A stretch of 64,000 bases of DNA, taken from NCBI GenBank assembly GCA_039105265.1, contig JAPFFF010000001.1:6448001-6512000 (forward strand). The letters are read 5' to 3'. Within the stretch, counting starts at the first letter, position 1, and each line of letters begins with the position of its first letter. The notes under the pieces are model-generated. The model was not told the DNA's origin. It saw only the letters and a program-made list of their open reading frames with translations, and searched no databases. The DNA comes from Tritrichomonas musculus (lineage: Eukaryota; Parabasalia; Tritrichomonadida; Tritrichomonadidae). Shown piece by piece: positions 10,151-20,287 of the stretch. The position numbers and the translations under genes were made by a program.

Positions 10151-11125
10151 ATGTTTTCTAAATATGGCATTACTGATATAGATTGTTATAATCAAAAGAA
10201 AAGAGAATTAAGTGAACTTGTTTATTTTACTGATTGGCATGGCATTCTATTAAATATATCATATATTTATCCAAATTTTGCTTTAATGTGTACTCCTTCA
10301 GTAAAAGACATTTATAAAAGAAATGACATCAGGATTGTTCAAGATTTCATTCATGAAAGGCATGGAAGTCATTTTTATTTATTTAATGTGCATATTCAAG
10401 ATTATGATACGAAAGTTTTTGATGATAAAGTAATATTTATGCCATTTCCTGATCATTGTTCACCAAGAATTAGCTATTTTGAAAAAGCATCGGAAGCCAT
10501 ATCTAAAGTTTTCGACGATGATCCTCAATGTACCATTTTTGTTCATTGTAAAGCTGGACGTGGAAGATCAGGAACCGTTGTGTGTGCTTACCAAATATAT
10601 TCAAAGAATGTTTTGCATGTTGATGAAGCAATATCGAAAGTAAATGAAAAGAGATCTCCTCAAAATATGTCAATAACAATTCCTTCTCAAATACGTTTCC
10701 TTCATTATTTTGAGCAAAAATGTTTAAAAGGGGACCCAATTTCACAGAGAATAAATATCGAAAAAGTAGAATTTTATCCAGAGTTCAATAGAGAAATGAA
10801 TTTTTCAGTTACACGTGGAATTCCCTACGAAGATAAAGAAGAATTCACAAAGAAATTTGATGGGCATTCAATTACCTTCACTGATCTACAATTCTCAAAT
10901 GAATTTGTGCTTTTTGTGTCAGAGATAAATGGTAAATCTGACTGTGTTAGAATTCAACTTCACTCAGACTATTTAACAAGTGAGAATGAAAAAGTAACCA
11001 AGTTCGAAGGCAATAAATTTATTGCTCATTTTGATAAAATGCAGTTAGATGGACCTCATAATAGAAAAACATCAAAGAATTTTCCTCCTGACTTCTCTAT
11101 GAATTTATATTATACTGTTTTATAA
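10151..11125 (+). CDS. PTEN-like phosphoinositide 3-phosphatase
   Basis: 324 residues from the ATG at 10151; seven codons upstream in frame begin at a GTG, which is not a normal eukaryotic start. The catalytic P-loop HCKAGRGRSG lies at 132-141 (Cys133, Arg139), almost identical to PTEN's HCKAGKGRTG; the paired basic residues of this loop are what let PTEN fit the highly charged PIP3 head group. FPDHCSP at 99-105 supplies the general-acid Asp101. Residues about 190-320 form a beta-rich segment in the place of PTEN's membrane-binding C2 domain. The protein should act at the inner plasma membrane to remove the 3-phosphate of PIP3 and oppose PI3-kinase. It lacks PTEN's long regulatory C-tail. The stop is followed by ATAAA, matching the trichomonad polyadenylation signal. 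Confidence 0.88.
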   Translation: MFSKYGITDIDCYNQKKRELSELVYFTDWHGILLNISYIYPNFALMCTPSVKDIYKRNDIRIVQDFIHERHGSHFYLFNVHIQDYDTKVFDDKVIFMPFPDHCSPRISYFEKASEAISKVFDDDPQCTIFVHCKAGRGRSGTVVCAYQIYSKNVLHVDEAISKVNEKRSPQNMSITIPSQIRFLHYFEQKCLKGDPISQRINIEKVEFYPEFNREMNFSVTRGIPYEDKEEFTKKFDGHSITFTDLQFSNEFVLFVSEINGKSDCVRIQLHSDYLTSENEKVTKFEGNKFIAHFDKMQLDGPHNRKTSKNFPPDFSMNLYYTVL

Positions 11126-11456
11126 ATAAAGTCCTATATTACAAATCGAATTAGCTTGTATGACAGATCAAAATGTAATAAATCTATACTTTCTTCAGAG
11201 TATTTATACTCATCTATATTAAAAAGAAATTAGGTAACTCAATAATTATAAGAATAAGTAAAATTTTCATTGGCTTAAAAGAATATACAAATATGTATGG
11301 ATATATTTTATTATTATTACTATTATTATTAAGAATATACAAATATGTATGGATATTCGGAAAATAAAAGCAACTGTAATAGAAAATTTTATTTTATTTT
11401 TTACATTAATCCAATAGATAAAAAGTGAACAAAATTCAGCAACGCATCCCACTTAT
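11126..11456. repeat. Convergent gap with 26-bp direct repeat
   Basis: 331 bp between convergent genes. It holds a 26-bp direct repeat (11279-11304 and 11331-11356, beginning AAGAATATACAAATATG), 52 bp apart, with a TTA/TTATTAC microsatellite between the copies. No gene is seen. Confidence 0.7.
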
Positions 11457-13757
11457 TTACTGAGCAGATAATCTCATACTTTGCGTCCAGCTTGTTAAAT
11501 TACTTCCACAAACAGTTGAATCATCAACAATAATTTCTGAAAATATAGCTTCTCTTGGGCTTCCCTGTCCAATTACTTCAACAGGCAAATATTTCCCGCT
11601 CAATTCATAGCAATTTGAAATTAATTTTTGCAGTTTCAAATATTCTTCTGAATTTGAATTTGGTGATGCAGGAGGACCAGGTGGGAATGCTGTTGGTAAG
11701 TCTTCTAAGCTTTGGCATCCGAAACCATTAATTAAGAAATTCTTATCTGCAGCTGCACTTACCCATATATATATCTTGTCTACTGTATGGAATAAAAATA
11801 TGGTTCCTTGTCCAAATGAAGATGAAGTTAGAGGAAGAATTGCTTCTGTATCAACACTAAACATTCGAGGATAAAGGTAAAGAAGTAAGTTTGTGATGCT
11901 AATTGCTCTAAGCATAATGATCTGAGACATTCTGCCATCAACTCCAAATGGATGTCTGCTACGGAAACTTTCATTGCTGAGCATTGCATGCATTAAATGA
12001 TAAATTGAAGAGAAATTCAAAGCTTTTTGATTGACCATTGCTTGAATTTCTTTTCTAATCGACTCAACAGCTTGAACTGGACCAAGTTGGAGTAAAGTCG
12101 TTCCTGCTCTTCTGCACATCATTGTTGTTAAGGTTGCTTCATCAACAGAGGAACATATTGTTCGTACATCTTTCGAGACTGGAGTCTCTATTGTAAATAC
12201 ACGAATCATTCTGTTTCCTTCGTTATTAGTGTAAACCATTGCAAGTTGGAAGATAATTGTTTGAGTGGTAATACCTTGTTCAGTAGCAGTTAATTCGAAT
12301 GCAATGGCATCTTCGCGAGCAATGACTGGGAACGAAACAAGATCACCACTGCGTAAAGTACAGTTTGTATGAGGGCGAACCATTTTGCATCCGCCGGTTG
12401 CTCGAAGTCTCAAGCATGAATCCCAACAATATTGATTTGTAAGAATGCTGAAAATGTCTGAATGCATCTTTGAACGAGCAAAATCATCGAAAATTGAGTA
12501 ATGATTGCATTGACCACATGTGAGACCTGCTGGAACAGCGACTGTTGACAAATCTGTGAAATCTTGGCCAGCGCTAAATTGATGAACAGAAACAGAAGCA
12601 CGATTGAGTTTGAAAGCGCATTCTCTGAATATTTTGCCTGATCCATCTGTTGGTAATCTAAGAAGTGGAAGTTCATCGTTATTTTCAATCTGTCGTGGTT
12701 TTAATTGATATGGTCCGTATTGAGGAAGACCAACAAATCCTGCAATAACAATTCCACCAATATTTATCATTGTTTGTTCGCAAAGAAGAAGAGCGGATGC
12801 AATGCAATGGCCTTTGATTAATGGATTAATTGGGCGATTAAGGAGTTCGTCAATTGCGTTGTTTAACTGTTCTTTGCAATCTTGAATTCGTGGGAATAAG
12901 TTATCTTGATTAAATCGGCTAACAGGTTCTGATAAATCTGGAACAACAATTTCAACAGAATTGACAAGATCAAAAATACTCAAATTGTTGGACATTGTCA
13001 TTAAACCAACTCTTGTGTGTGGTTGTAATGAATCAAGTGAAGCTTTAAACGATGCAAGCATTTGTTGTGTAAAACCTATTGAAAGTGCTGGATATGACAT
13101 ATCAACTAAAAAGCAAAATGTTGGGCCCGCATTTATATGGTCGTATGATTTTGGAGCGATAACATCATAAACTGGACATTGAAGTTCAAGCCTTGAACTG
13201 AAAAACTGAGTAGTTTGATTTATTCCTGCTTGAGGATAATAATATGGAGTATTGCCAGCAGGAGCTCCGGTGATTAATTCGGGTGGTATTGCATTAATTT
13301 TTCCACACAATGGGCATTTCCATGAATTTCCTTGTGGGGTTATTTGAACTTGTGGGCATAGGTAAGATGAACACGAATTACAGCGTGGAACAATTCCAAC
13401 TTGACGGCAATCTACAACTGGGCAATCCGATACTAAAGCAGGTGAAATAACTAAGCCAAATGGTATTTTGCATATATCTGCAACAGATTTATTAGCAGGA
13501 AAAACGCCTGAAACGCTTCGTAAATAAGGGGGAAATGGAATTTGATTTGGCAAAAGGCTTGGTTCTTGAAGCTTTGGATTTGCCCATGGGAAAATAATTT
13601 CTCGCTGCGGTGTAGCCTGAGGTTGTTGATATTGTGCTTGAGCTTGTGGATATAAATTATTTTGAGAAAATTGTTGTTGAGCACCGCCAGTAGCTGGAGG
13701 CGGAGCAGAATTGTTGCTCATATCTTGCATTTGAGGAATAATATAACGTCGAGACAT
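11457..13757 (-). CDS. SEC24: COPII coat protein Sec24
   Basis: 766 residues. Order of domains: Pro/Gln-rich disordered N-terminus (1-75); the zinc finger with CNSC at about 130 and CPLCGK at about 152; the trunk with its vWA-like fold (CFLVDMSYPA, RVGLMTMSNN); a beta-sandwich and helical region; and a gelsolin-like C-terminal domain (IFLFHTVDKIYIWV). These are the parts of Sec23/Sec24; the long Pro/Gln N-terminus, the TLRSGDLVSFPV style of the beta-sandwich and the absence of Sec23's arginine finger context favour Sec24. Sec24 selects cargo during budding of COPII vesicles from the ER. It is shorter than many Sec24s because the N-terminal extension is brief. Confidence 0.92.
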   Translation of the reverse strand: MSRRYIIPQMQDMSNNSAPPPATGGAQQQFSQNNLYPQAQAQYQQPQATPQREIIFPWANPKLQEPSLLPNQIPFPPYLRSVSGVFPANKSVADICKIPFGLVISPALVSDCPVVDCRQVGIVPRCNSCSSYLCPQVQITPQGNSWKCPLCGKINAIPPELITGAPAGNTPYYYPQAGINQTTQFFSSRLELQCPVYDVIAPKSYDHINAGPTFCFLVDMSYPALSIGFTQQMLASFKASLDSLQPHTRVGLMTMSNNLSIFDLVNSVEIVVPDLSEPVSRFNQDNLFPRIQDCKEQLNNAIDELLNRPINPLIKGHCIASALLLCEQTMINIGGIVIAGFVGLPQYGPYQLKPRQIENNDELPLLRLPTDGSGKIFRECAFKLNRASVSVHQFSAGQDFTDLSTVAVPAGLTCGQCNHYSIFDDFARSKMHSDIFSILTNQYCWDSCLRLRATGGCKMVRPHTNCTLRSGDLVSFPVIAREDAIAFELTATEQGITTQTIIFQLAMVYTNNEGNRMIRVFTIETPVSKDVRTICSSVDEATLTTMMCRRAGTTLLQLGPVQAVESIRKEIQAMVNQKALNFSSIYHLMHAMLSNESFRSRHPFGVDGRMSQIIMLRAISITNLLLYLYPRMFSVDTEAILPLTSSSFGQGTIFLFHTVDKIYIWVSAAADKNFLINGFGCQSLEDLPTAFPPGPPASPNSNSEEYLKLQKLISNCYELSGKYLPVEVIGQGSPREAIFSEIIVDDSTVCGSNLTSWTQSMRLSAQ

Positions 13758-14017
13758 TAATAATATTTAAATAAAGAAATTTTGTTGAATTGACCGATTT
13801 GTTTCAATAAAGTATTGAAAATAAAAAAAGATATATGGTCAAACGTTAACGAAAAGTTTTTCACCTATTTAAAAAAATCGTTAAAAAATTAATCTTTTTT
13901 TATTATTTTTATTTATAAAAAAAATTAATAGTATATTAAAAAAGAATGCATAGCATTCGATGTTTTATTTTTCTTTCAAAATTTTGAATTGAATTTGACT
14001 AATACAATCTCAGCCTG
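13758..14017. promoter_or_regulatory. Divergent promoter region, Sec24/GCN5
   Basis: 260 bp between the Sec24 and GCN5 start codons on opposite strands, so both promoters must lie here. A/T runs dominate; read on the minus strand, a TCAATTCAAC lies about 30 bp before the Sec24 ATG, a weak match to the trichomonad initiator. Confidence 0.4.
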
Positions 14018-15139
14018 ATGAGGAGATCAATTTTTTCACCGCCACATCCCCATCTAAGGCAGATTCTACCGAAATATCCTCATTGGGATAATCTACCACG
14101 CCCTCCTCCAAGAAAAAACGAATATCGCTTATCAGCAAGCGATTTTGGAGTATCTTTAAAAACAGCGCTTAAAACGAAATCATTTGCTGAATACGAAGAC
14201 AATCTTCAATATAAATTAGTCACGAATGATGGTACTGATCAAGCACTTATTTGGTTAACGATGGCTCGTAATATTTTCCACAGAGAACTTGCTCAGATGC
14301 CTGAAGATTATATATCTAAATTAGTTTTCAATCGTTATCATTACACATTAGTTTTATTGAAAGAAGGCTTAGTATATGGAGGTATTTGCTTTCGTCCTTT
14401 TTTCGATCGAGACTTTGCAGAAATTGCTTTTTGTGCTGTTTCTTCAGTTCAACAGATTCGAGGTTTTGGAGCTCATTTGATGGCCCAAGTCAAGACTTAT
14501 TTGCAGGCCTTAAATATCCATAATATTTTAACTTATGCTGATAACTCAGCAGTTGGATATTTTAAACGTCAAGGTTTTACCTTACAAATTAACTTCAATC
14601 CAGAAATTTGGCAAAAGTGTATTAAAGATTATCAAGGTGCTACCTTAATTCATTGCAGAATTAACCCCAAAGTTGATTATTTGCATATGAATGCGATTAT
14701 TGACTGCCAGAAGCGACTTGCTTCCCAAATGCTTCCAGATACAGAATTACTATATTTCAATTCATGGCCTATTACATCAGTTAAAGGAATAAAGATAGAT
14801 AAAAGCCCTACTCTCAATATAACTGATCAAATGAAACTGATAGTTGAAAAAACAAAACAACACTCACGCTCTTGGCCATTTCGAAAACCTGTTTCAAAAA
14901 GTGAAGCTCCATTTTATACAGACATTATCAAAACGCCAATGGATCTCTCTTTACTTGAAAGAAATGTTCAAGAAGGTAAATATAAGTCAATTGATGAGTT
15001 TGAACATGATCTTAGACTCATTTTCACAAACTGTTATACATATAATAATGCTGAAAGTGTTTATACCAAATCAGCTAGGGAATTAGAGAAATATGTTAAC
15101 GAAATGCTATCAAAAAATCGGGCCATTCACAGGCGCTAA
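14018..15139 (+). CDS. GCN5: GCN5-type histone acetyltransferase with bromodomain
   Basis: 373 residues. The GNAT domain (about 60-215) is GCN5-specific: DFAEIAFCAVSS carries the catalytic Glu135 (equivalent to yeast Glu173), QIRGFGAHLM at 146-155 is the acetyl-CoA Q/RxxGxG/A loop, and YADNSAVGYFKRQGF at 173-187 is the substrate-side motif. A bromodomain follows (about 270-370): WPFRKPV, the ZA loop, YTDIIKTPMDLSLLE and the acetyl-lysine Asn in NCYTYNNAES. GCN5 acetylates histone H3 as part of SAGA-type coactivators in the nucleus. It lacks the long N-terminal PCAF homology domain of animal GCN5, as in yeast and other protists. Identification is strong. Confidence 0.95.
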   Translation: MRRSIFSPPHPHLRQILPKYPHWDNLPRPPPRKNEYRLSASDFGVSLKTALKTKSFAEYEDNLQYKLVTNDGTDQALIWLTMARNIFHRELAQMPEDYISKLVFNRYHYTLVLLKEGLVYGGICFRPFFDRDFAEIAFCAVSSVQQIRGFGAHLMAQVKTYLQALNIHNILTYADNSAVGYFKRQGFTLQINFNPEIWQKCIKDYQGATLIHCRINPKVDYLHMNAIIDCQKRLASQMLPDTELLYFNSWPITSVKGIKIDKSPTLNITDQMKLIVEKTKQHSRSWPFRKPVSKSEAPFYTDIIKTPMDLSLLERNVQEGKYKSIDEFEHDLRLIFTNCYTYNNAESVYTKSARELEKYVNEMLSKNRAIHRR

Positions 15140-15398
15140 TTGCTTTGTTCGGAAATATTACTTTTTTATTATGTTTATTAAACTGTCTTTCGGAAATCAG
15201 CTCAAATTAATTTTTTATATGTAATTTTATATATTTTTTTTTATATGAAATTTGTTAATTAGTAAAATGATTGTTGATGCAAAAAATTAGTATTAATTTT
15301 TGTCTTTTGAATATACTGCAAACGTTTTAATTATTATTATAGATATTTGATTTATTAATACAATTTTTAAAATAAAACAATAAATATTATTATTAATA

Positions 15399-16541
15399 TT
15401 AGTCTAGCCGTTTCTTCCCAAGCTTAGCTTCATACATTTGTATTTTACTCATCTCATAGTGAGGAAGTTGATCTGTTCTTTCATTTCCTTTTCTTGGAGT
15501 AGCACCACCAACTCTTGTGACTTTTGTGATTTTAGGTGCGTTTCTTCTTGCAGATGAAACTGGTCTATTGCCTGTTAATGTTATTTGCTTTGTTTGTTGT
15601 TGTGGTGAAGGAGCCCTTGTGTCTGCATGAGCATCAGAAGAGCCTTGTTGACTCCAAAATTGAGCTCTTTGTTCAAGATAAATTAATGAATTATTAACTA
15701 TTTTTAATATTTCTTTGTCTTCTTTTTCACCATATTTATCTTCACTTCCTGCTAAAACCTCTTCTCGTAGTTCAACTAAATAATCATAATCAAGAGCAAG
15801 TTCGCCCAAAAATCCACTTTTTTCCTGTCTTGTCATTGTTAAAGCTGGAACCTTTTCTGGAAGTAAATCTTCTGGTTTAACATTATCTTCATCTTCAACA
15901 ACAAGTGGTGTTTTCTTTTTCACAGTTACTAATGGTTTTCTTGGTCTTGAAACAGCAAAATTAGGATTGGGTTCAAATGGTTTTTGGCCGGCAATTGAAT
16001 CTTCAATAGCGTGAGTTGACTTCGTAATTCCATCTTTGAAAGCAGATAAATCACTTCGTATAGCTAAACCTCTTTCAAAGAAAACTAAAGCAAATTCGAA
16101 TTCACCCATTGAAAAAAAAGCTTCAGCCTTTGCTAAAATGGCTCTTGTATCGTTTGGATGTACTTTTAAAACATTATTTATATCGATTAAAGCTGCTTTT
16201 GGATTTCCAACTTGTATGTAACAATTTGCGCGATCAATCAAAATTCCTAATTCTTCTTTGTTGTTATTAATTGCTTTTGTAAATGCTTCGATAGCGCGAT
16301 GATATTCGTTACGATAATATAAAGTTTGGCCTGTTGAAACGAGGGCTCGGTATTCGAGTTCAAGAGCTTCTTCTCTTGTAATAGGTTTTCCATGATATTC
16401 TTTTTGAGTAACAACTTCAGATCCTTCTTCGCCTTCATCACCTTCTGTCTTTACTGGTTTTGCCTTTTTATCAAGAATCTCCAAAGCTCTCTCTCGCCTT
16501 TTTCGAAAGGCTTCATTTTCTTGATAAGGTCTTCCTCGCAT
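15399..16541 (-). CDS. ODAD4/TTC25-like outer dynein arm docking TPR protein
   Basis: 380 residues. Three tetratricopeptide repeats lie at about 65-170 (GQTLYYRNEYHRAIEAFTKA; NCYIQVGNPKAALIDINN; AEAFFSMGEFEFALVFFERG). The third repeat and the following KDGITKSTHAIEDSI match human TTC25 closely, as does the C-terminal pair LGELALDYDYLVEL and LIYLEQRAQFWSQQ. TTC25/ODAD4 docks outer dynein arms on doublet microtubules of motile cilia. Its presence shows that the organism builds beating flagella. The N-terminus is charged and the last 80 residues are a Thr/Arg/Pro-rich basic tail. The assignment rests on remembered family sequence, not on a search. Confidence 0.82.
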   Translation of the reverse strand: MRGRPYQENEAFRKRRERALEILDKKAKPVKTEGDEGEEGSEVVTQKEYHGKPITREEALELEYRALVSTGQTLYYRNEYHRAIEAFTKAINNNKEELGILIDRANCYIQVGNPKAALIDINNVLKVHPNDTRAILAKAEAFFSMGEFEFALVFFERGLAIRSDLSAFKDGITKSTHAIEDSIAGQKPFEPNPNFAVSRPRKPLVTVKKKTPLVVEDEDNVKPEDLLPEKVPALTMTRQEKSGFLGELALDYDYLVELREEVLAGSEDKYGEKEDKEILKIVNNSLIYLEQRAQFWSQQGSSDAHADTRAPSPQQQTKQITLTGNRPVSSARRNAPKITKVTRVGGATPRKGNERTDQLPHYEMSKIQMYEAKLGKKRLD

Positions 16542-16822
16542 TGATGTTTCTTAAGATAAACGGACAATTATGAGATTTTATTTCAAAATTAAACGTCATA
16601 AATTGAAAAACTTGTAATAACGATGTTTTTCAATTAAATAATAAAATTAAGATTAACAAAAAAAATCAGTATATGTACTTTTTAAAAAAGCATGATTTAA
16701 AAATATAAATAACGAATTTTCAATGAAATATATTTAAAAAGTTTAACTTTTTAAAAAAAGGCGAATTAGTGACTGTTTTTTCTCCATATTTATTGAGTTT
16801 TTATTGTTTTATGTACTAAGTT

Positions 16823-19543
16823 ATGGATGATGACGTTATTCTTGACCTAAATTCTTTTACTTTGATGAATAGAATTGGATTAGGAGGTTTTAGTGAGGTT
16901 TTTAAAGTCAAAGATAATAAAACTGGTAATGTGCTAGCTGCAAAAATATCATTGAAACCTTTTATTGATAATAATGATTCAGAAATTCGTAATTTAAAGC
17001 GAGAAATCAATATTCTTGCTAAATTAAATCATCCATCAATATTAAAATTTTTTGGTTTTAGTCCATTTAATTTCCATAAGGATGAAAAGCCAACAATTAT
17101 TACAGAATTTATGCCAAATGGATCTTTGGCTGATATTATTGAGTTAGAAAGGAAATCAAATTCTTCAAGTTTCTGGAATGAAACACGAAAATTAATTAAT
17201 ATTTATGGAATTGCTTCTGCAATGGCATATTTGCATTTACATAAGATTATTCATCGTGATTTAAAGCCAGCAAATATTCTTATGGATGATTATTTATGTC
17301 CAAAAATTGCTGATTTTGGCTTATCAAAAGTGGATCATACAAACCAAGAAAGCATGAGTATTCAATCATCAATTGGTACAAAAGGTACGCCCATTTATAT
17401 CGCACCAGAAATATGGGAAAAATCTGAATATTCGCCAGCAAGTGATGTTTATGCTTTTGGTTTAATAGTATATGAAATTATTACAAATGATGAGCCATTT
17501 AAAGATTGTAAATTCTTTGAAATTCCAATGAAAACATTAATGGGAGTCCGTCCAGAATTTAAATGTCCAATAGCAGAACCATATCAAAAATTAATTCAAG
17601 CATGTTGGTCACAAAATCCAATTGATAGACCCTCATTTGATGATATTGTTAAAGACTTAAAAGAGGATCAAGGATTTGTCACAGATTTAGTCGACGAAGC
17701 AGATTATTTGGACTATGTTGATTATATTGAAGAATACAAGACTACATTTGATTCGTCAAGAAGTCCGATTCCAATTGACCAATTTGTTAAAAGAAAATCA
17801 TCTACATTTACGAAAATAAATATTAAAGATATTAGCAAAGATTCTAAAGATGAGAGCAGTAATACTAATAATCAAACAAAATCCAATTCTAACAAGAGTT
17901 ATACGTATGACGAATTATATAATTTAATAACTAATAAAAAAGTCAAGCAAGGAGGTAATGAATATAGATATATGATGAAAGGTGTTTTTAAAGATGATCC
18001 CGAATCATTATATTTATTTGGAATATATAATCTCTGTGATGATAAAATCGAAGAAGCTGCCAAATACATTAAGAAATCAGCTGACAAAGGATATATCGAA
18101 GCTATTTATCAATATGGGCATTTTCTCTCAAAAGGCCAAGGTGTTACTCAAGATGAACAAGAAGCCGTTAAATACTTCAAAAAAGCTGCTGATTTGGGGA
18201 ACTCAAATTCAATGTACAAATATGCCTCGTGCTGCATTAAAGGCATAGGTGTGAAAGTCAATTACGCTGACGCAAAGAAATATTATCAGATGGCGATCGA
18301 CAAGGACAAACATGTAGGATCCCTTTGCGATATTTCAATGATGATCATCAAAGATTTTGTTCCTGGAGATAAGAAAAAGGCTGCTCGTAATCTCAAATAC
18401 GCTGCTGATCACGGAAACAATGTTGCCATGGATGAATATGCTATTCTTCTAGAAAAAGGAGAGTTTGTTACTAAAGACTTAAGTGAATCAGCGAGATATT
18501 ACAAAATGAGTGCCGATTCAGGTTTTGCTGATGGGATGTTTCATTATGGCTATGCTTTATGCAATGGTATTGGTGTTGCCAAAAATTATACTCAAGCGTT
18601 CAAGTACTACCGAATGGCTATTAAGAAAAATAATCACAACGTTGCATTATGTAATAGCTCTTTAATGATCATCAAAGATTTAGTTCCTGGTGATAAGCAA
18701 AAGGCCATTAGTGATCTCAAATATTCAGCAGATTCTGGATGTAGTTTTGCTATGGATGAATATGCTAAACTGCTCGAAGAAGGAAAACTTATTCCTAAAA
18801 ATTTAATTGAATCAGCGAAATATTACAAAAAGAGTGCTGACTCAGGTTATGCTGATGGGATGTTTCATTATGGCTGGGCTTTATGCAATGGTGATGGTGT
18901 TCCCAAAAATTATACTGAAGCATTTAAGTATTACCAAATGGCGATTAAAAAATGCAATCACAATCTTGCATTATGTAATAGCTCTTTAATGATTATCAAA
19001 GATGCAGTTCCAGGCGATAAGAAGCAAGCTGTACGCAATTTGAAAATATCAGCTGATAATGGAAATGAATGTGCAATGAACGAATACGGTGAATTATTAG
19101 ATAAAGGTGAACTTGTTCCAAAGAATTTGAAGGAAGCTGCAAAGTATTTTAAAATGAGCGCAGAAAAAGGATTCGAAGATGGAATGTTTAATTACGCTTG
19201 GGCCTTGACCAATGGTCTTGGAGTAACTGCCAATTATAAAGAGGCGCTTAGATATTATAAGATCTGCATAGATAAGTTTGATAATACTGGAGCTCTCTGT
19301 AATTATGGTTGTATGCTATTAGGTGGTGTTGGCGTTGATAAAAATAAAGAGAACCAACAAAATGGTCTCGCTTGTATCAAGAAAGCAGCTGATCGTGGAA
19401 ATACTTACGCTTCTTATTTTTACGGTAAAACGCTCCTTGAAGGTAATTATATTCGTAAAAATAAGAAATTGGCCGCGGAATACTTACAAAAGGCTGCTGA
19501 TAAAGGTAATGACGATGCAAAAGCACTTCTTAAATCATTATAA
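16823..19543 (+). CDS. TKL-type protein kinase fused to Sel1-like repeats
   Basis: 906 residues. The kinase domain spans about 10-275: glycine loop IGLGGFSEVF at 18-27, Lys41, HRDLKPAN at 144-151, DFG at 164-166, GTPIYIAPE in the activation loop and the TKL-type ACWSQNPIDRPSF near the end. A Ser/Asn/Lys-rich linker (about 300-365) leads to Sel1-like repeats (about 380-905), with the repeating core Y-x-x-A-A-D-x-G and G-x-G-V-x-x-(N/D). The repeats alternate two lengths, and the block containing MIIKD...VPGDK recurs three times nearly intact, so this part grew by recent internal duplication. Kinase-Sel1 fusions are an expanded family in trichomonads and Entamoeba-like protists. All catalytic residues are present; the substrate is unknown. 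Confidence 0.92.
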   Translation: MDDDVILDLNSFTLMNRIGLGGFSEVFKVKDNKTGNVLAAKISLKPFIDNNDSEIRNLKREINILAKLNHPSILKFFGFSPFNFHKDEKPTIITEFMPNGSLADIIELERKSNSSSFWNETRKLINIYGIASAMAYLHLHKIIHRDLKPANILMDDYLCPKIADFGLSKVDHTNQESMSIQSSIGTKGTPIYIAPEIWEKSEYSPASDVYAFGLIVYEIITNDEPFKDCKFFEIPMKTLMGVRPEFKCPIAEPYQKLIQACWSQNPIDRPSFDDIVKDLKEDQGFVTDLVDEADYLDYVDYIEEYKTTFDSSRSPIPIDQFVKRKSSTFTKINIKDISKDSKDESSNTNNQTKSNSNKSYTYDELYNLITNKKVKQGGNEYRYMMKGVFKDDPESLYLFGIYNLCDDKIEEAAKYIKKSADKGYIEAIYQYGHFLSKGQGVTQDEQEAVKYFKKAADLGNSNSMYKYASCCIKGIGVKVNYADAKKYYQMAIDKDKHVGSLCDISMMIIKDFVPGDKKKAARNLKYAADHGNNVAMDEYAILLEKGEFVTKDLSESARYYKMSADSGFADGMFHYGYALCNGIGVAKNYTQAFKYYRMAIKKNNHNVALCNSSLMIIKDLVPGDKQKAISDLKYSADSGCSFAMDEYAKLLEEGKLIPKNLIESAKYYKKSADSGYADGMFHYGWALCNGDGVPKNYTEAFKYYQMAIKKCNHNLALCNSSLMIIKDAVPGDKKQAVRNLKISADNGNECAMNEYGELLDKGELVPKNLKEAAKYFKMSAEKGFEDGMFNYAWALTNGLGVTANYKEALRYYKICIDKFDNTGALCNYGCMLLGGVGVDKNKENQQNGLACIKKAADRGNTYASYFYGKTLLEGNYIRKNKKLAAEYLQKAADKGNDDAKALLKSL

Positions 19544-20158
19544 ATTCTTTTTATAACAGAGTTTCTTATTAATGATTTTTACATTGAAAATAAAGATATC
19601 TTCATCTACAATGTTTGTTTGTTTTTTACTTTTTATTTTAAATATATAACTTATATGTATTAAAAAAAGGAATGTAGATGATTGCTACTTTTTCATGCAT
19701 TTATACAGGTTGACATTCAAGTTGCATTTCTTATCAAATTTTCACGCTTTTTTTCTGAGGCATTCAATTTTTAAATCATTGATTTAAAAATTGAATGATC
19801 ATTCAAAAAAAAATTCAGAATGATAATTATTCAATTGGAAAATATATTGCAAAATCGGTCGATAAAAAACTGCATCTTGAATGTCTATGCCTGTATATTT
19901 GAAATTAAAATTTTTTCTCTTTATTTAAAAGTTATTGGGGATGGAATTTATATTTACTTCAATAAAGTACAATAACAGAAAGCTCTGCATTTAATAGAAG
20001 TTAAAGAAGAATGCTTTTCAAATATTCTATCGTTTAATCCAATTTCTTTGCAAAAGAAAGAATAACAATTTCTGTTAGTGATTGGCATAAAAAAAAAAAA
20101 ACATTTTATTCAAAATTTTTGGGATAGCATTCAATTATTTTTTTTTTTTTTTTTTCAG
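19544..20158. other. Gene-free stretch with perfect hairpin
   Basis: 615 AT-rich bases after the kinase-Sel1 gene. It holds a perfect palindrome at 19761-19797 (18-bp arms starting CATTCAATTTTTAAATCA, 1-nt spacer) and a run of about 20 T before 20158. No gene is seen. The hairpin is about 220 bp past the stop and could be a transposon end or a 3' structure. Confidence 0.6.
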
Positions 20159-20287
20159 TTAAGGGTGTAGTCTCAACTTGATATCTCTAATATTTATTAA
20201 AAATAAATTGATAAAAATAATGTATATATACTTAATAATAAAATATTAAAATATTATTAGATAATTCCTTCTTCTTACAAGAATGGC

